From Providencia rettgeri (lineage in GTDB: Bacteria > Pseudomonadota > Gammaproteobacteria > Enterobacterales > Enterobacteriaceae), in contig NZ_CP096258.1 in assembly GCF_023205015.1 (NCBI RefSeq), forward strand, positions 4,278,001 through 4,342,000: a stretch of DNA of 64,000 bases, given 5' to 3'. The position numbers and the translations under genes were made by a program. The notes beneath the pieces are model-generated. The model was not told the origin of the DNA, made no database searches, and saw nothing but the letters and a program-made list of their open reading frames with translations. Shown here piece by piece: positions 56,486 to 64,000 of this stretch (position 1 is its first letter; each line of letters starts with the position of its first letter).

Positions 56486-56784
56486 AGTTCCCCCTCAACT
56501 TCACCAAAAAGGAGTTTAGCTTTATGGATATCCTTCTGTTGCGTTGCCTTTGTCCCACCACAAAGTAAAATTACAATAACATTGTTTTTCTGCTTTAGGT
56601 AAACACGATACCCTTGTCCTTCATGTACCCTCAGTTCCGAAAAGCCATCACCAATGGGTTGAACATCACCATAATTTCCATTTTTTAACCGCCTAATTCT
56701 CACTAGAATTTTAGTTTTAGCTCGAATATCTCTAAGGTTTTTGATCCAACTATCAAAACATTCCGTTGTTAGAACCGTGATCAT
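56482..56784 (-). CDS. RelE/ParE-superfamily toxin (addiction-module killer, HigB-like)
   Basis: 100-residue toxin of the phage Gp49/HigB-like family. Family features: FDSWIKNLRDIRAKTKILVRIRRL at the N-terminus, NYGDVQPIGDGFSELRVHEGQGYRVYL in the core, and the C-terminal VILLCGGTKATQQKDIHKAK with the basic residues used for mRNA cleavage in relatives. It precedes the antitoxin, the order typical of HigBA. AAGGAG seven bases upstream. Probably an mRNA interferase; target unknown. Confidence 0.85.
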   Translation of the reverse strand: MITVLTTECFDSWIKNLRDIRAKTKILVRIRRLKNGNYGDVQPIGDGFSELRVHEGQGYRVYLKQKNNVIVILLCGGTKATQQKDIHKAKLLFGEVEGEL

Positions 56785-56811
56785 AAGACTGCTCCTTGTC
56801 TTTATGTTTTT

Positions 56812-56850
56812 ATCTTAGCAACCTTCGTTTAGTTGTCAACTATAGTTAAC
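56812..56850 (-). promoter_or_regulatory. Promoter and palindromic operator of the toxin-antitoxin operon
   Basis: On the minus strand TTGACA (56834-56839), a 16-bp spacer and TAAGAT (56812-56817) form a near-consensus sigma-70 promoter. The -35 box lies inside the palindrome GTCAACTATAGTTAAC (56835-56850), so antitoxin binding there would block RNA polymerase. Confidence 0.72.
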
Positions 56851-56879
56851 AGCCATGAATAAAGGACTAGTTTAGAAAC

Positions 56880-56942
56880 AAAAAAAAGCCCCTAAAAGGG
56901 GCTATAAAAGACAGGGATGGTGTCTATGGCAAGGAAAAACTT
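56880..56942 (-). ncRNA. cpxQ: CpxQ small RNA (3' UTR of cpxP)
   Basis: On the minus strand, ~100 nt past the cpxP stop, I read TTTTTCCTTGCCATAGAC then ACCATCCCTGTCTT, the conserved 5' part and seed of E. coli CpxQ, the Hfq-dependent RNA cut from cpxP mRNA by RNase E. The 3' end is the terminator AGCCCC/GGGGCT (56887-56903) plus a U-run, in place of the E. coli CCCCCAC stem. CpxQ represses envelope-protein mRNAs during Cpx stress. Identification is from memory of the conserved block. Confidence 0.8.
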
Positions 56943-57041
56943 CACTTACTGCTACTTCACTACTTACTATGAAACTCAAAATATGAAACTCAAAATATGA
57001 AACTAACTAACTTGCATTACGACAGGTACTAATAACTAAAT

Positions 57042-57600
57042 TTACTGAAACTGCATCGCTTGAAATTCCGCCATTTTGTGTTGGTGAATGCGTTCAAGTT
57101 CAGTTTTCTGTTCTGGCGTTAACAACTGGTACAATTCATGGTGAATTCGAGCCATTTCAACACGTTGTTCCAGTTCTTTTTGCATTCGATTTTCAAGTTC
57201 TTCACGAACCGCTTTGTCATCAAAGCTATCCGCTATAATTAATTTGTGCAGCGCTTCACGTTCTTTAACTAAAGCAGTGTTATCAACACGATAATGGCGC
57301 TGTGTTGCCATTAAATCACGTAATTGCTGGCGCTGTTTTTCATTTAACGTGATACCATTAAACATAAAGGTACTGGCTGCTAAATAACTCATGATGTTGG
57401 AAGGGCACAACCGCATTACCTGACGGCGTAGTTGGCTCAGACTGCATCTGTAACATCAAAGGTGTTGAACTTTCATTTGCAGCACTTTGTGGTTCTTCTG
57501 CAAAAGCAACCGCTGGCCCGAACACAAACGTAGAAGCTAAAACTAACATTGCGGTTTTATGTACTGTATTATGTACTTTGCTATGTGTTGTTCTCAGCAT
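57042..57600 (-). pseudogene. cpxP: cpxP, Cpx-pathway periplasmic inhibitor, interrupted by a frameshift
   Basis: CpxP binds CpxA and dampens Cpx signalling, and helps degrade misfolded proteins. The 5' frame (57600 leftward) encodes a signal peptide (MLVLASTFVFGPAVAFA-EE) and continues to GNAVV, then runs to a stop near 57358. The conserved body (FMFNGITLNEKQRQQLRDLM, later LTPEQKTELERIHQ, the two LTxxQ-type motifs) is in another frame ending at 57042. Joining them needs a 1-base change around 57399-57405 (CCCTTCC on the minus strand). Either a real frameshift, giving a truncated ~80-residue protein, or a sequence error. Confidence 0.8.
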
Positions 57601-57681
57601 TTGACACCTTGTCTCCGAACTGTGCTCGTGATTCAATGTGAACAAATATACACCTGTGGCTGCAAACTAGCGTCAGAGCAT

Positions 57682-57696
57682 GTAAAAGAACGTAAA
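57682..57696. promoter_or_regulatory. CpxR box between cpxP and cpxR
   Basis: GTAAA-AGAAC-GTAAA: two perfect GTAAA half-sites with a 5-bp spacer, exactly the CpxR consensus. Located between the divergent cpxP and cpxRA genes, where it would mediate autoactivation of both. Confidence 0.9.
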
Positions 57697-57750
57697 GTCA
57701 TGGAATCGTACAGATTGTTATCGTATTTTGGCAGTTGGAGGACTTAAAAA

Positions 57751-58449
57751 ATGCATAAAATCCTATTAGTTGATGACGACCGTGAACTCACGTCGCTATT
57801 AAAAGAACTGCTGGAAATGGAAGGTTTCAATGTTGTCATCGCCTATGATGGTGAACAGGCATTACAGCAAATTGACTCATCCATTGACCTGTTACTACTT
57901 GATGTCATGATGCCGAAAAAAAATGGTATTGAGACATTAAAAGAACTGCGCCAAATCCATCAGACCCCTGTTATCATGTTAACGGCTCGCGGTAGTGAGT
58001 TAGATAAAGTTCTGGGCCTAGAATTAGGTGCAGACGACTATCTCCCTAAACCGTTCAATGACCGTGAGCTGGTAGCCCGTATTCGTGCTTTATTGCGTCG
58101 TTCTAACTGGAGCGAGCAAACTCAAGGCGACAATAGCAATACCCCTGTTTTACAAGTTGATAAACTGCAACTTAACCCAGGTCGCCAAGAAGCCAGCTTT
58201 GATGATGAAATTTTGGACTTAACAGGTACCGAATTTACGTTGTTATATCTGCTCGCACAGCACCTAGGCCAAGTGGTTTCTCGTGAACACCTTAGCCAAG
58301 AAGTACTTGGGAAGCGTTTAACACCGTTTGACCGTGCTATTGATATGCATATTTCAAACTTACGCCGCAAACTGCCAGAGCGCACTGATGGCCAACCATG
58401 GTTTAAAACCCTACGTGGCCGCGGATACTTAATGGTTTCTGCCACATGA
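57751..58449 (+). CDS. cpxR: Envelope-stress response regulator CpxR
   Basis: OmpR-family regulator activated by CpxA. 232 residues as in E. coli. Receiver domain with acidic pocket LLVDDDREL, phospho-acceptor Asp51 in LLLLDVMMPKKNG, and the conserved Lys in YLPKPFNDRELVARI. The C-terminal winged helix holds LTGTEFTLLYLLAQH, RAIDMHISNLRRKL and TLRGRGYLM. Its stop overlaps the cpxA start by 4 bp (ATGA). Confidence 0.97.
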   Translation: MHKILLVDDDRELTSLLKELLEMEGFNVVIAYDGEQALQQIDSSIDLLLLDVMMPKKNGIETLKELRQIHQTPVIMLTARGSELDKVLGLELGADDYLPKPFNDRELVARIRALLRRSNWSEQTQGDNSNTPVLQVDKLQLNPGRQEASFDDEILDLTGTEFTLLYLLAQHLGQVVSREHLSQEVLGKRLTPFDRAIDMHISNLRRKLPERTDGQPWFKTLRGRGYLMVSAT

Positions 58450-59816
58450 TCAACAGCTTAACCGCAAGGATCTTTGCGATCTTCTGGTTTACCCTCGCGC
58501 TAGTATTAATGCTAGTGCTGATGGTGCCCAAGCTCGACTCTCGGCAAATCACCGTCCTTATGGAGAGTGAACAACGCCAAGGGGAGATGCTTGAACAACA
58601 TATTGAAGCCGAACTCGCACAAGCTCCGCTCAATGACCTTCTTTGGTGGCGGCGTATTTCTAACGCCATCAAAAAATGGGCACCTCCCGGCCAACGGTTG
58701 ATTATCGTCACCAGTGAAGGCCGTGTGATTGGTGCGATGCCAAGTGAAATGCAGGTGATACGTAACTTTATTGGGCAATCCGATAACGCCGATCACCCGA
58801 AAAAGAAAAAATATGGACGAGCCGAAATCCTCGGGCCATTCTCCATTCGCGATGGGGAAGACCACTACCAGCTATATTTAGTTCGCCCAGCAAGCAGCCC
58901 ACAATCTGACTTTATTAACTTATTGTTTGATAGGCCTTTCTTATTACTGATCGCCACAATGCTGATCAGCGCTCCATTATTATTATGGTTATCTTGGAGC
59001 CTTGCCCGCCCTGCTCGTAAGTTAAAAATGGCGGCAGACGATGTCGCGAAAGGAAACTTACGGCCACACCCAGAGCTAGAAGCTGGCCCACAAGAGTTCT
59101 TATCTGCGGGGAATAGCTTTAACCAGATGATCAGTGCCCTTGATGGTATGGTTAGCGCTCAGCAACGCTTAATCTCTGATATTTCTCATGAATTACGGAC
59201 TCCATTGACACGTTTGCAACTGGCAACAGCCTTATTGCGCCGTCGCCATGGAGAAAGTAAAGAGCTCGAACGCATCGAAACCGAGACCCATCGCCTAGAT
59301 AGCATGATTAACGATTTGCTGGTGCTATCTCGCAGCCAGCACAAAAACGAGATCTTGCGTGAAAATATCAAAGCCGATGAACTTTGGGGCGATATCTTAG
59401 ATGACGCTAGCTTTGAAGCCGAACAAATGAACAAAACGCTCGAGGTCACTTCTCACCCTGGACCTTGGCCGTTATATTGCAACCCTTCCGCTGTCGGTAG
59501 TGCATTTGAAAATATTGTGCGTAACGCATTACGTTATTCACATACCCATATTGCTGTTGATTTCAAAGAAGAAAATAACGGCATTTTAATCACTGTCGAT
59601 GATGATGGCCCGGGTGTTAGCCCTGCTGACCGCGAGCACATTTTCCGCCCATTCTACCGAACTGATGAAGCTAGAGACCGAGAAACCGGTGGAACTGGTT
59701 TAGGCCTTGCAATTGTTGAAACCGCAATAACGCAACATAAAGGTTGGGTAAAAGCGGATGATAGCCCATTAGGTGGTTTAAGGTTACAAATCTGGTTACC
59801 AGAGCATGGACGTTAA
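58446..59816 (+). CDS. cpxA: Envelope-stress sensor histidine kinase CpxA
   Basis: Inner-membrane sensor of misfolded envelope proteins. 456 residues (E. coli 457). TM1 near residues 5-28, periplasmic domain to ~163, TM2 (FLLLIATMLISAPLLLWLSW), HAMP, then the H-box LISDISHELRTPLTRLQL with the phospho-His at ~247, N-box ENIVRNALRY, G1 DDDGPGV, F-box FRPFYRTDEA and G2 GGTGLGLAIVE. With cpxP damaged, its basal signalling could be altered. Confidence 0.97.
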   Translation: MINSLTARIFAIFWFTLALVLMLVLMVPKLDSRQITVLMESEQRQGEMLEQHIEAELAQAPLNDLLWWRRISNAIKKWAPPGQRLIIVTSEGRVIGAMPSEMQVIRNFIGQSDNADHPKKKKYGRAEILGPFSIRDGEDHYQLYLVRPASSPQSDFINLLFDRPFLLLIATMLISAPLLLWLSWSLARPARKLKMAADDVAKGNLRPHPELEAGPQEFLSAGNSFNQMISALDGMVSAQQRLISDISHELRTPLTRLQLATALLRRRHGESKELERIETETHRLDSMINDLLVLSRSQHKNEILRENIKADELWGDILDDASFEAEQMNKTLEVTSHPGPWPLYCNPSAVGSAFENIVRNALRYSHTHIAVDFKEENNGILITVDDDGPGVSPADREHIFRPFYRTDEARDRETGGTGLGLAIVETAITQHKGWVKADDSPLGGLRLQIWLPEHGR

Positions 59817-59838
59817 CCACACCTAAATCTAGCCAGCC

Positions 59839-59868
59839 AAAGGCCTTCTTTTAAAAGAGAAGGCCTTT
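59839..59868 (+). terminator. Intrinsic terminator after cpxRA
   Basis: AAAGGCCTTCT/AGAAGGCCTTT, an 11-bp stem with an 8-nt loop, 22 bp past the cpxA stop. Confidence 0.85.
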
Positions 59869-60295
59869 AATATTTATCCACAAAATAAATCTAACGCCTA
59901 GAATGTTCTGATACTCCCCCTAAAAGCCATAACCCCTAAACAAAACACCAATATATAACTCCATTTATGGCTTTTTTTTCGTTCAAAATAAAAACAACCA
60001 ATAAGATAAAAAAGAATTATTAATACATAACACCAAAAAAATATATATTACTTTATATCTTAATATGTTACTAAGTCCTATACCTTACATATTTATCTGA
60101 TATTCTGTTTTACCTAGTTAAAGTGTGATGATTTCTAGTTTCATAGAAGGCACAGAAGCCCAACCTAATAGCTATTTTGATATTTATAATAATAGGCTGC
60201 TAATAATCATATTTTAATTCTATTTATAGGTTTTTATTTATAGGTTTATTTACCTGTTCAATATTAGGCGAACTCAACTTCAAATGGATTTATCA
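59869..60295. other. cpxA-wzi intergenic region
   Basis: About 430 bp, AT-rich. A perfect 10-bp inverted repeat AAAAGCCATA/TATGGCTTTT (59922-59931 and 59966-59975, 34-nt loop) followed by a T-run could end a short transcript or protect the wzi region from cpxA read-through. No gene seen; the wzi promoter must be here. Confidence 0.5.
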
Positions 60296-61732
60296 ATGAA
60301 AAATTTCAAGCTCACTAAGCTAGCCATGCTCGCTGTCCTCGGTGCGATAAGTGCACAAAGCATTGCAGGGGGATTAGTTTTACCAGATAACAACTTACGC
60401 AGTGACCTTGCTTGGCTTTCTGAGCGCAACGTTATCCAAATTAGCTTATCCACTTGGCCGCTGTCCCAAGAAGAGATCACCCGCTCCTTAAATAATGCAA
60501 ATATTACGAGTAGCGAACAAGAAGCCATTATTCAGCGCATCAAAAAGAACCTCGACCGCAAGAAAAACAGCGTTCAACTCGAAACTCACTTTGCATCTAG
60601 CCATAACTCCATGCCACAAGGCTTTGCCCAAAGTGAATATAGTGACATTCGCTATACCGTTTCAGGTAACTACAGCACTGACGATGTAGACTTAAACCTC
60701 ACCGCTAATGGCGAACGTGCTTTACGCGTTGAAAATGGTTCTGACTACAACCTCAACGGCTCATATGGTGGTGTAAAAATTTGGAACCAATGGGTGACTT
60801 TTGGTGAGATCCCACAATGGTGGGGTCCTGGCCACGATGGTAGCTTAATTCGTACCGACGCCGCCCGTCCTATGACCGGTTTTCTCATTCAACGTGCTGA
60901 CCAAAGCCCTTTTGAAACCCCATGGCTTTCTTGGATTGGTTCATGGCAATATCAGTTAACGGCTGCACAATTCAAACAGTATGACCCCAAAAATACTAAA
61001 CTGATTGGTCTACGCATGACTATGAACCCAACTGATTTCTTCGAACTCGGTGGTTCACGCGTGGTCATGTGGGGAGGCGATGGCCGCCCGAACAACTGGG
61101 ATTCTTTCTGGGATGCGATGGGTGGAAGGGATAACACCGGTGATAAAAATAAAGACCCAGGTAACCAGTTGGCGGGGTTAGACTTTAAACTAAAACTTTA
61201 TCCATTAATTGACATACCCGTCAGTTTCTACGGCCAAATGGTCGGTGAAGATGAAGCTAACCTCTTCCCATCGAAAAACGCCTTCATGGGCGGTATCGAA
61301 GGCTACCACACCTTATGGGGCCAACCACTCAATTGGTATATTGAAGGCGCGAATACCCATACTGAGTGGGACAAAGACGGCGTAATGTATCGCCACTTTA
61401 TCTATACTGAGGGTTATTACCAACAAGGTGCACCGTTAGGCCACGCGATGGGCGGCGACGGGCGCATGCTCACCACTAAAGTGGAATACACTCTCGATGA
61501 TGACAACCGCGTCAGCTCTCGTTTGATGTACGCGAAAGTGAATAAATCCAACTTTGATGGCAACAAGTTATTCCCTAAATCAGAAACCATCAAAGGTGTT
61601 GATTTCGGTTGGTGGCATAACTTTGACAATGACGTCAGCACTGACGCGAAGGTTTGGGTATCTAAAACTGATTACGAAACACGCAATGATTTAGGCGCCG
61701 CCGTTACGGTAAACGTGCCATTTAAGTGGTAA
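60296..61732 (+). CDS. wzi: Capsule assembly outer-membrane protein Wzi
   Basis: Lectin-like 18-strand barrel that fixes polysaccharide capsule to the cell surface. 478 residues from ATG 60296 (GGA nine bases upstream; an ATG 12 bp earlier is possible). Signal peptide ends near SIA-GGL. Matches E. coli Wzi: GGLVLPDNNLRSDLAWLSER, ISLSTWPLSQEEI, WNQWVTFGEIPQWWGPGHDG, RPMTGFLIQRADQ, NQLAGLDFKLKL and YTEGYYQQGAPLGHAMGGDG. Terminated before the polysaccharide operon, so it is separately transcribed. Confidence 0.93.
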   Translation: MKNFKLTKLAMLAVLGAISAQSIAGGLVLPDNNLRSDLAWLSERNVIQISLSTWPLSQEEITRSLNNANITSSEQEAIIQRIKKNLDRKKNSVQLETHFASSHNSMPQGFAQSEYSDIRYTVSGNYSTDDVDLNLTANGERALRVENGSDYNLNGSYGGVKIWNQWVTFGEIPQWWGPGHDGSLIRTDAARPMTGFLIQRADQSPFETPWLSWIGSWQYQLTAAQFKQYDPKNTKLIGLRMTMNPTDFFELGGSRVVMWGGDGRPNNWDSFWDAMGGRDNTGDKNKDPGNQLAGLDFKLKLYPLIDIPVSFYGQMVGEDEANLFPSKNAFMGGIEGYHTLWGQPLNWYIEGANTHTEWDKDGVMYRHFIYTEGYYQQGAPLGHAMGGDGRMLTTKVEYTLDDDNRVSSRLMYAKVNKSNFDGNKLFPKSETIKGVDFGWWHNFDNDVSTDAKVWVSKTDYETRNDLGAAVTVNVPFKW

Positions 61733-61759
61733 TTGGCACACATTAAGTATATTTAATCA

Positions 61760-61794
61760 AAATGGGTTATGTCCTTAGCATAATCCATTTTTTT
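61760..61794 (+). terminator. Intrinsic terminator after wzi
   Basis: 12-bp stem AAATGGGTTATG/CATAATCCATTT (one G-T pairing) with a 7-nt loop, followed by TTTT. Confidence 0.85.
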
Positions 61795-62269
61795 ATCCCC
61801 TCTGCATTATTATTTTAGTTAAAAATATATTATTTATATAATTCCAATCAATACTCAAATTAATTAATATAATCAATCGAATGTTTTATTAATATATCTT
61901 TACGCTAAATCAGGGTAAAAATAGATACATAGGCATCTTACTTTCATAAAATCCATACTAAAGATAATGATATACAAGGGATAACTTAACTAAAATATTT
62001 AATCACGTACAAAGCGTAAGAATAGGATTATAACCTGATAATTTAAAATAACTTATTTTACTGCCACTCCTATTAAGACTATTCTCTAAGACTATTGCCG
62101 TGATAGACAGTAACTAGCTTTAATGGTATTATTAAGCGCTTTTGCTTGACCCGATTCGTCACGAGGCATACTCTTTGGGCGGCAAAAAACAATAAGCCAT
62201 GCTTATCAATTGAACAGATTAGCAAAAAATGCAATGTTTTCAATTAATAAGTGTGCATTTACAAATTCA
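61795..62269. other. Leader and promoter region of the polysaccharide operon
   Basis: About 475 bp, AT-rich, no gene seen. It presumably contains the operon promoter; the transcribed leader would include the JUMPStart element that follows. Confidence 0.5.
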
Positions 62270-62310
62270 ATGGTGCTCTGGGACCCGACAACCCAGTGCG
62301 GTAGCTATGG
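62270..62310 (+). promoter_or_regulatory. JUMPStart sequence with ops element
   Basis: GTGCTCTGGGACCCGAC followed by AACCCAGTGCGGTAGCTATG resembles the JUMPStart sequence found before O-antigen and capsule operons (CAGTGCTCTGGTAGC...GGCGGTAGCGTG). The ops core GCGGTAGC (62298-62305) recruits RfaH to elongating RNA polymerase, allowing long operons to be transcribed to the end. Confidence 0.88.
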
Positions 62311-62380
62311 GTGTTTATTAATTATTAATAATAGATTGAATAATCCATAGTTCAAATTTAATTAAATTGGTCTCTGAATT

Positions 62381-63571
62381 ATGAATCAAATACTCCCTCT
62401 TATCGGTCGTTCTAATGCTTTATTTAGTCAAGACATTAAGGCTTATGAAAACGAACTTATTAAAATAGTTAGTCAATCACGTTTTTTAGTTCTAGGTGGG
62501 GCTGGTTCAATTGGTCAGGCAGTAACGAAAGAGATATTTAAACGTAACCCTAAAAAACTTCATGTTGTTGATATTAGTGAAAACAACATGGTTGAATTAG
62601 TGAGAGATATCCGCAGCTCATTTGGTTATATCAATGGGGATTTCCAAACTTTTGCTTTAGATATTAGCTCCATCGAATATGATGCGTTTATTAAAGCTGA
62701 TGGGCAGTATGACTATGTTTTAAATTTATCAGCACTAAAACATGTTCGCAGTGAGAAAGATCCATTTACCCTAATGCGCATGATTGACGTCAATATTTTT
62801 AATACTGATAAAACAATTCAACAATCAATTAATTCCGGTGTTAAAAAATATTTTTGTGTATCTACTGATAAGGCCGCTAACCCAGTCAATATGATGGGAG
62901 CATCAAAGCGTATTATGGAAATGTTCTTAATGCGTCGCAGCGAAGAAATAGAAATATCAACAGCCCGCTTTGCAAATGTCGCCTTTTCTGACGGCTCTCT
63001 CCTCCATGGGTTTGACCAAAGACTGAAGAAACGTCAGCCTATCGTTGCGCCTAATGATATCAAGCGCTACTTCGTGACACCTCAAGAATCGGGGGAATTA
63101 TGTTTAATGTCTTGTATTTTTGGAGAAAATAGAGATATCTTCTTCCCAAAACTCAGTGAAGCTCTTCACCTTATAACCTTTGCTGATATTGCTGTTAAAT
63201 ACCTTAAACAGCGCGGTTATGAACCGCATTTATGTAAAGATGAAGACGAGGCCCGTGAGTTAGCGAAAGTATTGCCAGCTAAAGGTAAATGGCCTTGCCT
63301 CTTCACAGCGAGTGACACTACAGGCGAAAAAGATTTTGAAGAGTTTTTTACAGATAAAGAAACACTCGACATGGCGCGTTTTGAAAATCTCGGCATCATT
63401 AAAAATAAAGCGAATTACCAGCCAGAGCTATTATCGTTATTTGAAACTGAAATCGCACAAATGAAAGCGCAAAAAGCGTGGAATAAAGAACAAATTGTTG
63501 CGCTATTTTTTAAAATGATCCCCGATTTCGGCCACCAAGAAACCGGTAAATATCTCGATAGCAAAATGTAA
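62381..63571 (+). CDS. UDP-N-acetylglucosamine 4,6-dehydratase (LegB-like)
   Basis: 396-residue extended short-chain dehydrogenase of the FlaA1/PseB/LegB group. NAD motif LVLGGAGSIGQAVTKEIF; DYVLNLSALKHVRSEKDPF; CVSTDKAANPVNMMGASKRIMEM, where the usual catalytic Tyr is Met (MxxxK), as in this group; then RFANVAFSDGSLLHGFDQRL. Pairing with a LegC-like aminotransferase suggests the first steps of legionaminic-type nonulosonic acid or of a 4-amino-4,6-dideoxy sugar. First gene after JUMPStart. Confidence 0.83.
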   Translation: MNQILPLIGRSNALFSQDIKAYENELIKIVSQSRFLVLGGAGSIGQAVTKEIFKRNPKKLHVVDISENNMVELVRDIRSSFGYINGDFQTFALDISSIEYDAFIKADGQYDYVLNLSALKHVRSEKDPFTLMRMIDVNIFNTDKTIQQSINSGVKKYFCVSTDKAANPVNMMGASKRIMEMFLMRRSEEIEISTARFANVAFSDGSLLHGFDQRLKKRQPIVAPNDIKRYFVTPQESGELCLMSCIFGENRDIFFPKLSEALHLITFADIAVKYLKQRGYEPHLCKDEDEARELAKVLPAKGKWPCLFTASDTTGEKDFEEFFTDKETLDMARFENLGIIKNKANYQPELLSLFETEIAQMKAQKAWNKEQIVALFFKMIPDFGHQETGKYLDSKM

Positions 63572-63580
63572 GGCCAACTA

Positions 63581-64000
63581 ATGACACCACAAACACTGAT
63601 AGAATTCATTCGCGATACATATAAAACAAATGAGTTCATTCCTCTACATGCCCCGACATTTACAGGCAATGAAAAAAATTATGTTGTAGAGACTATCGAC
63701 AGTACTTTTGTTTCTAGCGTTGGGAAATTTGTTGACGAATTTGAGCGAAAAATGGAAGCCTTCACTGGTAGCACTCGAGCCGTTGCTACAGTAAATGGAA
63801 CGGCAGCATTACATACCGCGCTTTATATGGCAGGTGTTCGCACCAACGACTTAGTTATCACCCAAGCCTTAACTTTTGTTGCAACTTGTAATGCACTCCA
63901 CCATATGGGAGCTCAGCCTATTTTTGTTGATATTTCCCCTATCAGTTTAAGTTTATGCCCTAAAGCCGTAGAACAATACCTCGAAGAACATGCAGAACTC
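63581..64000 (+). CDS. LegC-family sugar aminotransferase, 5' part (runs off the right edge)
   Basis: First 140 residues of a DegT/DnrJ/EryC1-type PLP aminotransferase: MTPQTLIEFIRDTYKTNEFI, then PLHAPTFTGNEKNYVVETID, STFVSSVGKFVDEFERKM, VATVNGTAALHTALYMAGV and TQALTFVATCNALHHMGAQP. This is the LegC subgroup, which aminates C4 of the UDP-4-keto-6-deoxy sugar made by the dehydratase just upstream (9-bp gap). The PLP lysine lies beyond the window. Confidence 0.88.
   Translation, partial: MTPQTLIEFIRDTYKTNEFIPLHAPTFTGNEKNYVVETIDSTFVSSVGKFVDEFERKMEAFTGSTRAVATVNGTAALHTALYMAGVRTNDLVITQALTFVATCNALHHMGAQPIFVDISPISLSLCPKAVEQYLEEHAEL

Overview
The window is a chromosomal segment of a moderately AT-rich member of the Morganellaceae, most likely Providencia. 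The proteins are close to their Escherichia coli counterparts in length and motifs. Gene order follows the E. coli 88-90 minute region (btuB/trmA/fabR/sthA/oxyR/arg/ppc/met/priA/cytR/hslVU/glpFK/tpiA/pfkA/cpxRA) with local rearrangements. A polysaccharide locus begins directly downstream of cpxA, where Providencia O-antigen clusters are known to lie. The species cannot be fixed from this sequence alone.

Layout. 1-7.7 kb: 5' part of murI, btuB with a compact cobalamin riboswitch, trmA, yijD-fabR, sthA and oxyR. 7.7-9.2 kb: a gene-poor AT-rich stretch ending in a small secreted fimbrial-subunit-like protein. 9.2-16.1 kb: arginine biosynthesis (argCBGH leftward, argE rightward, two ARG boxes between) and metF behind MetJ boxes. 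16.8-19.9 kb: gadB-gadC glutamate acid-resistance pair. 19.9-27.2 kb: ppc, metL, metB and metJ, with MetJ boxes between metB and metJ. 27.6-28.3 kb: an outer-membrane beta-barrel protein. 28.4-38.1 kb: rpmE, priA, cytR, ftsN, hslVU, menA, rraA and zapB. 38.4-49.4 kb: glpFK, a very large putative M66-like metalloprotease, emrD, fpr, yiiR, yiiQ and tpiA; glpX, expected after glpK, is missing. 49.8-53.7 kb: an OmpG-like porin, sbp and pfkA. 54-57 kb: a decayed acyltransferase, loiP, a HutD/Ves-family gene and a toxin-antitoxin pair. 56.9-59.8 kb: the Cpx envelope-stress locus, with cpxP frameshifted but its CpxQ small RNA preserved. 60.3-64 kb: wzi, then a JUMPStart/ops element and the first two genes (legB-like, legC-like) of a nonulosonic-acid surface polysaccharide cluster.

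Most striking structure. ERIC-type intergenic repeats occur singly (5.1 kb), as a pair (52.5-52.7 kb), and as two tandem arrays: six copies with a 124-bp period beside zapB and four copies with a 129-bp period beside sbp. Each array has its own sequence variant and flank, which points to amplification in place rather than repeated insertion.

How the genes work together. Much of the window is housekeeping metabolism under recognisable regulators: ArgR on arg, MetJ on metF and metBL, probably GlpR on glpFK. A second theme is the cell envelope: BtuB, the two other beta-barrels, FtsN, ZapB, LoiP, the Cpx system, Wzi and the RfaH-type polysaccharide operon. Large stretches without genes were read and are described in the feature list.
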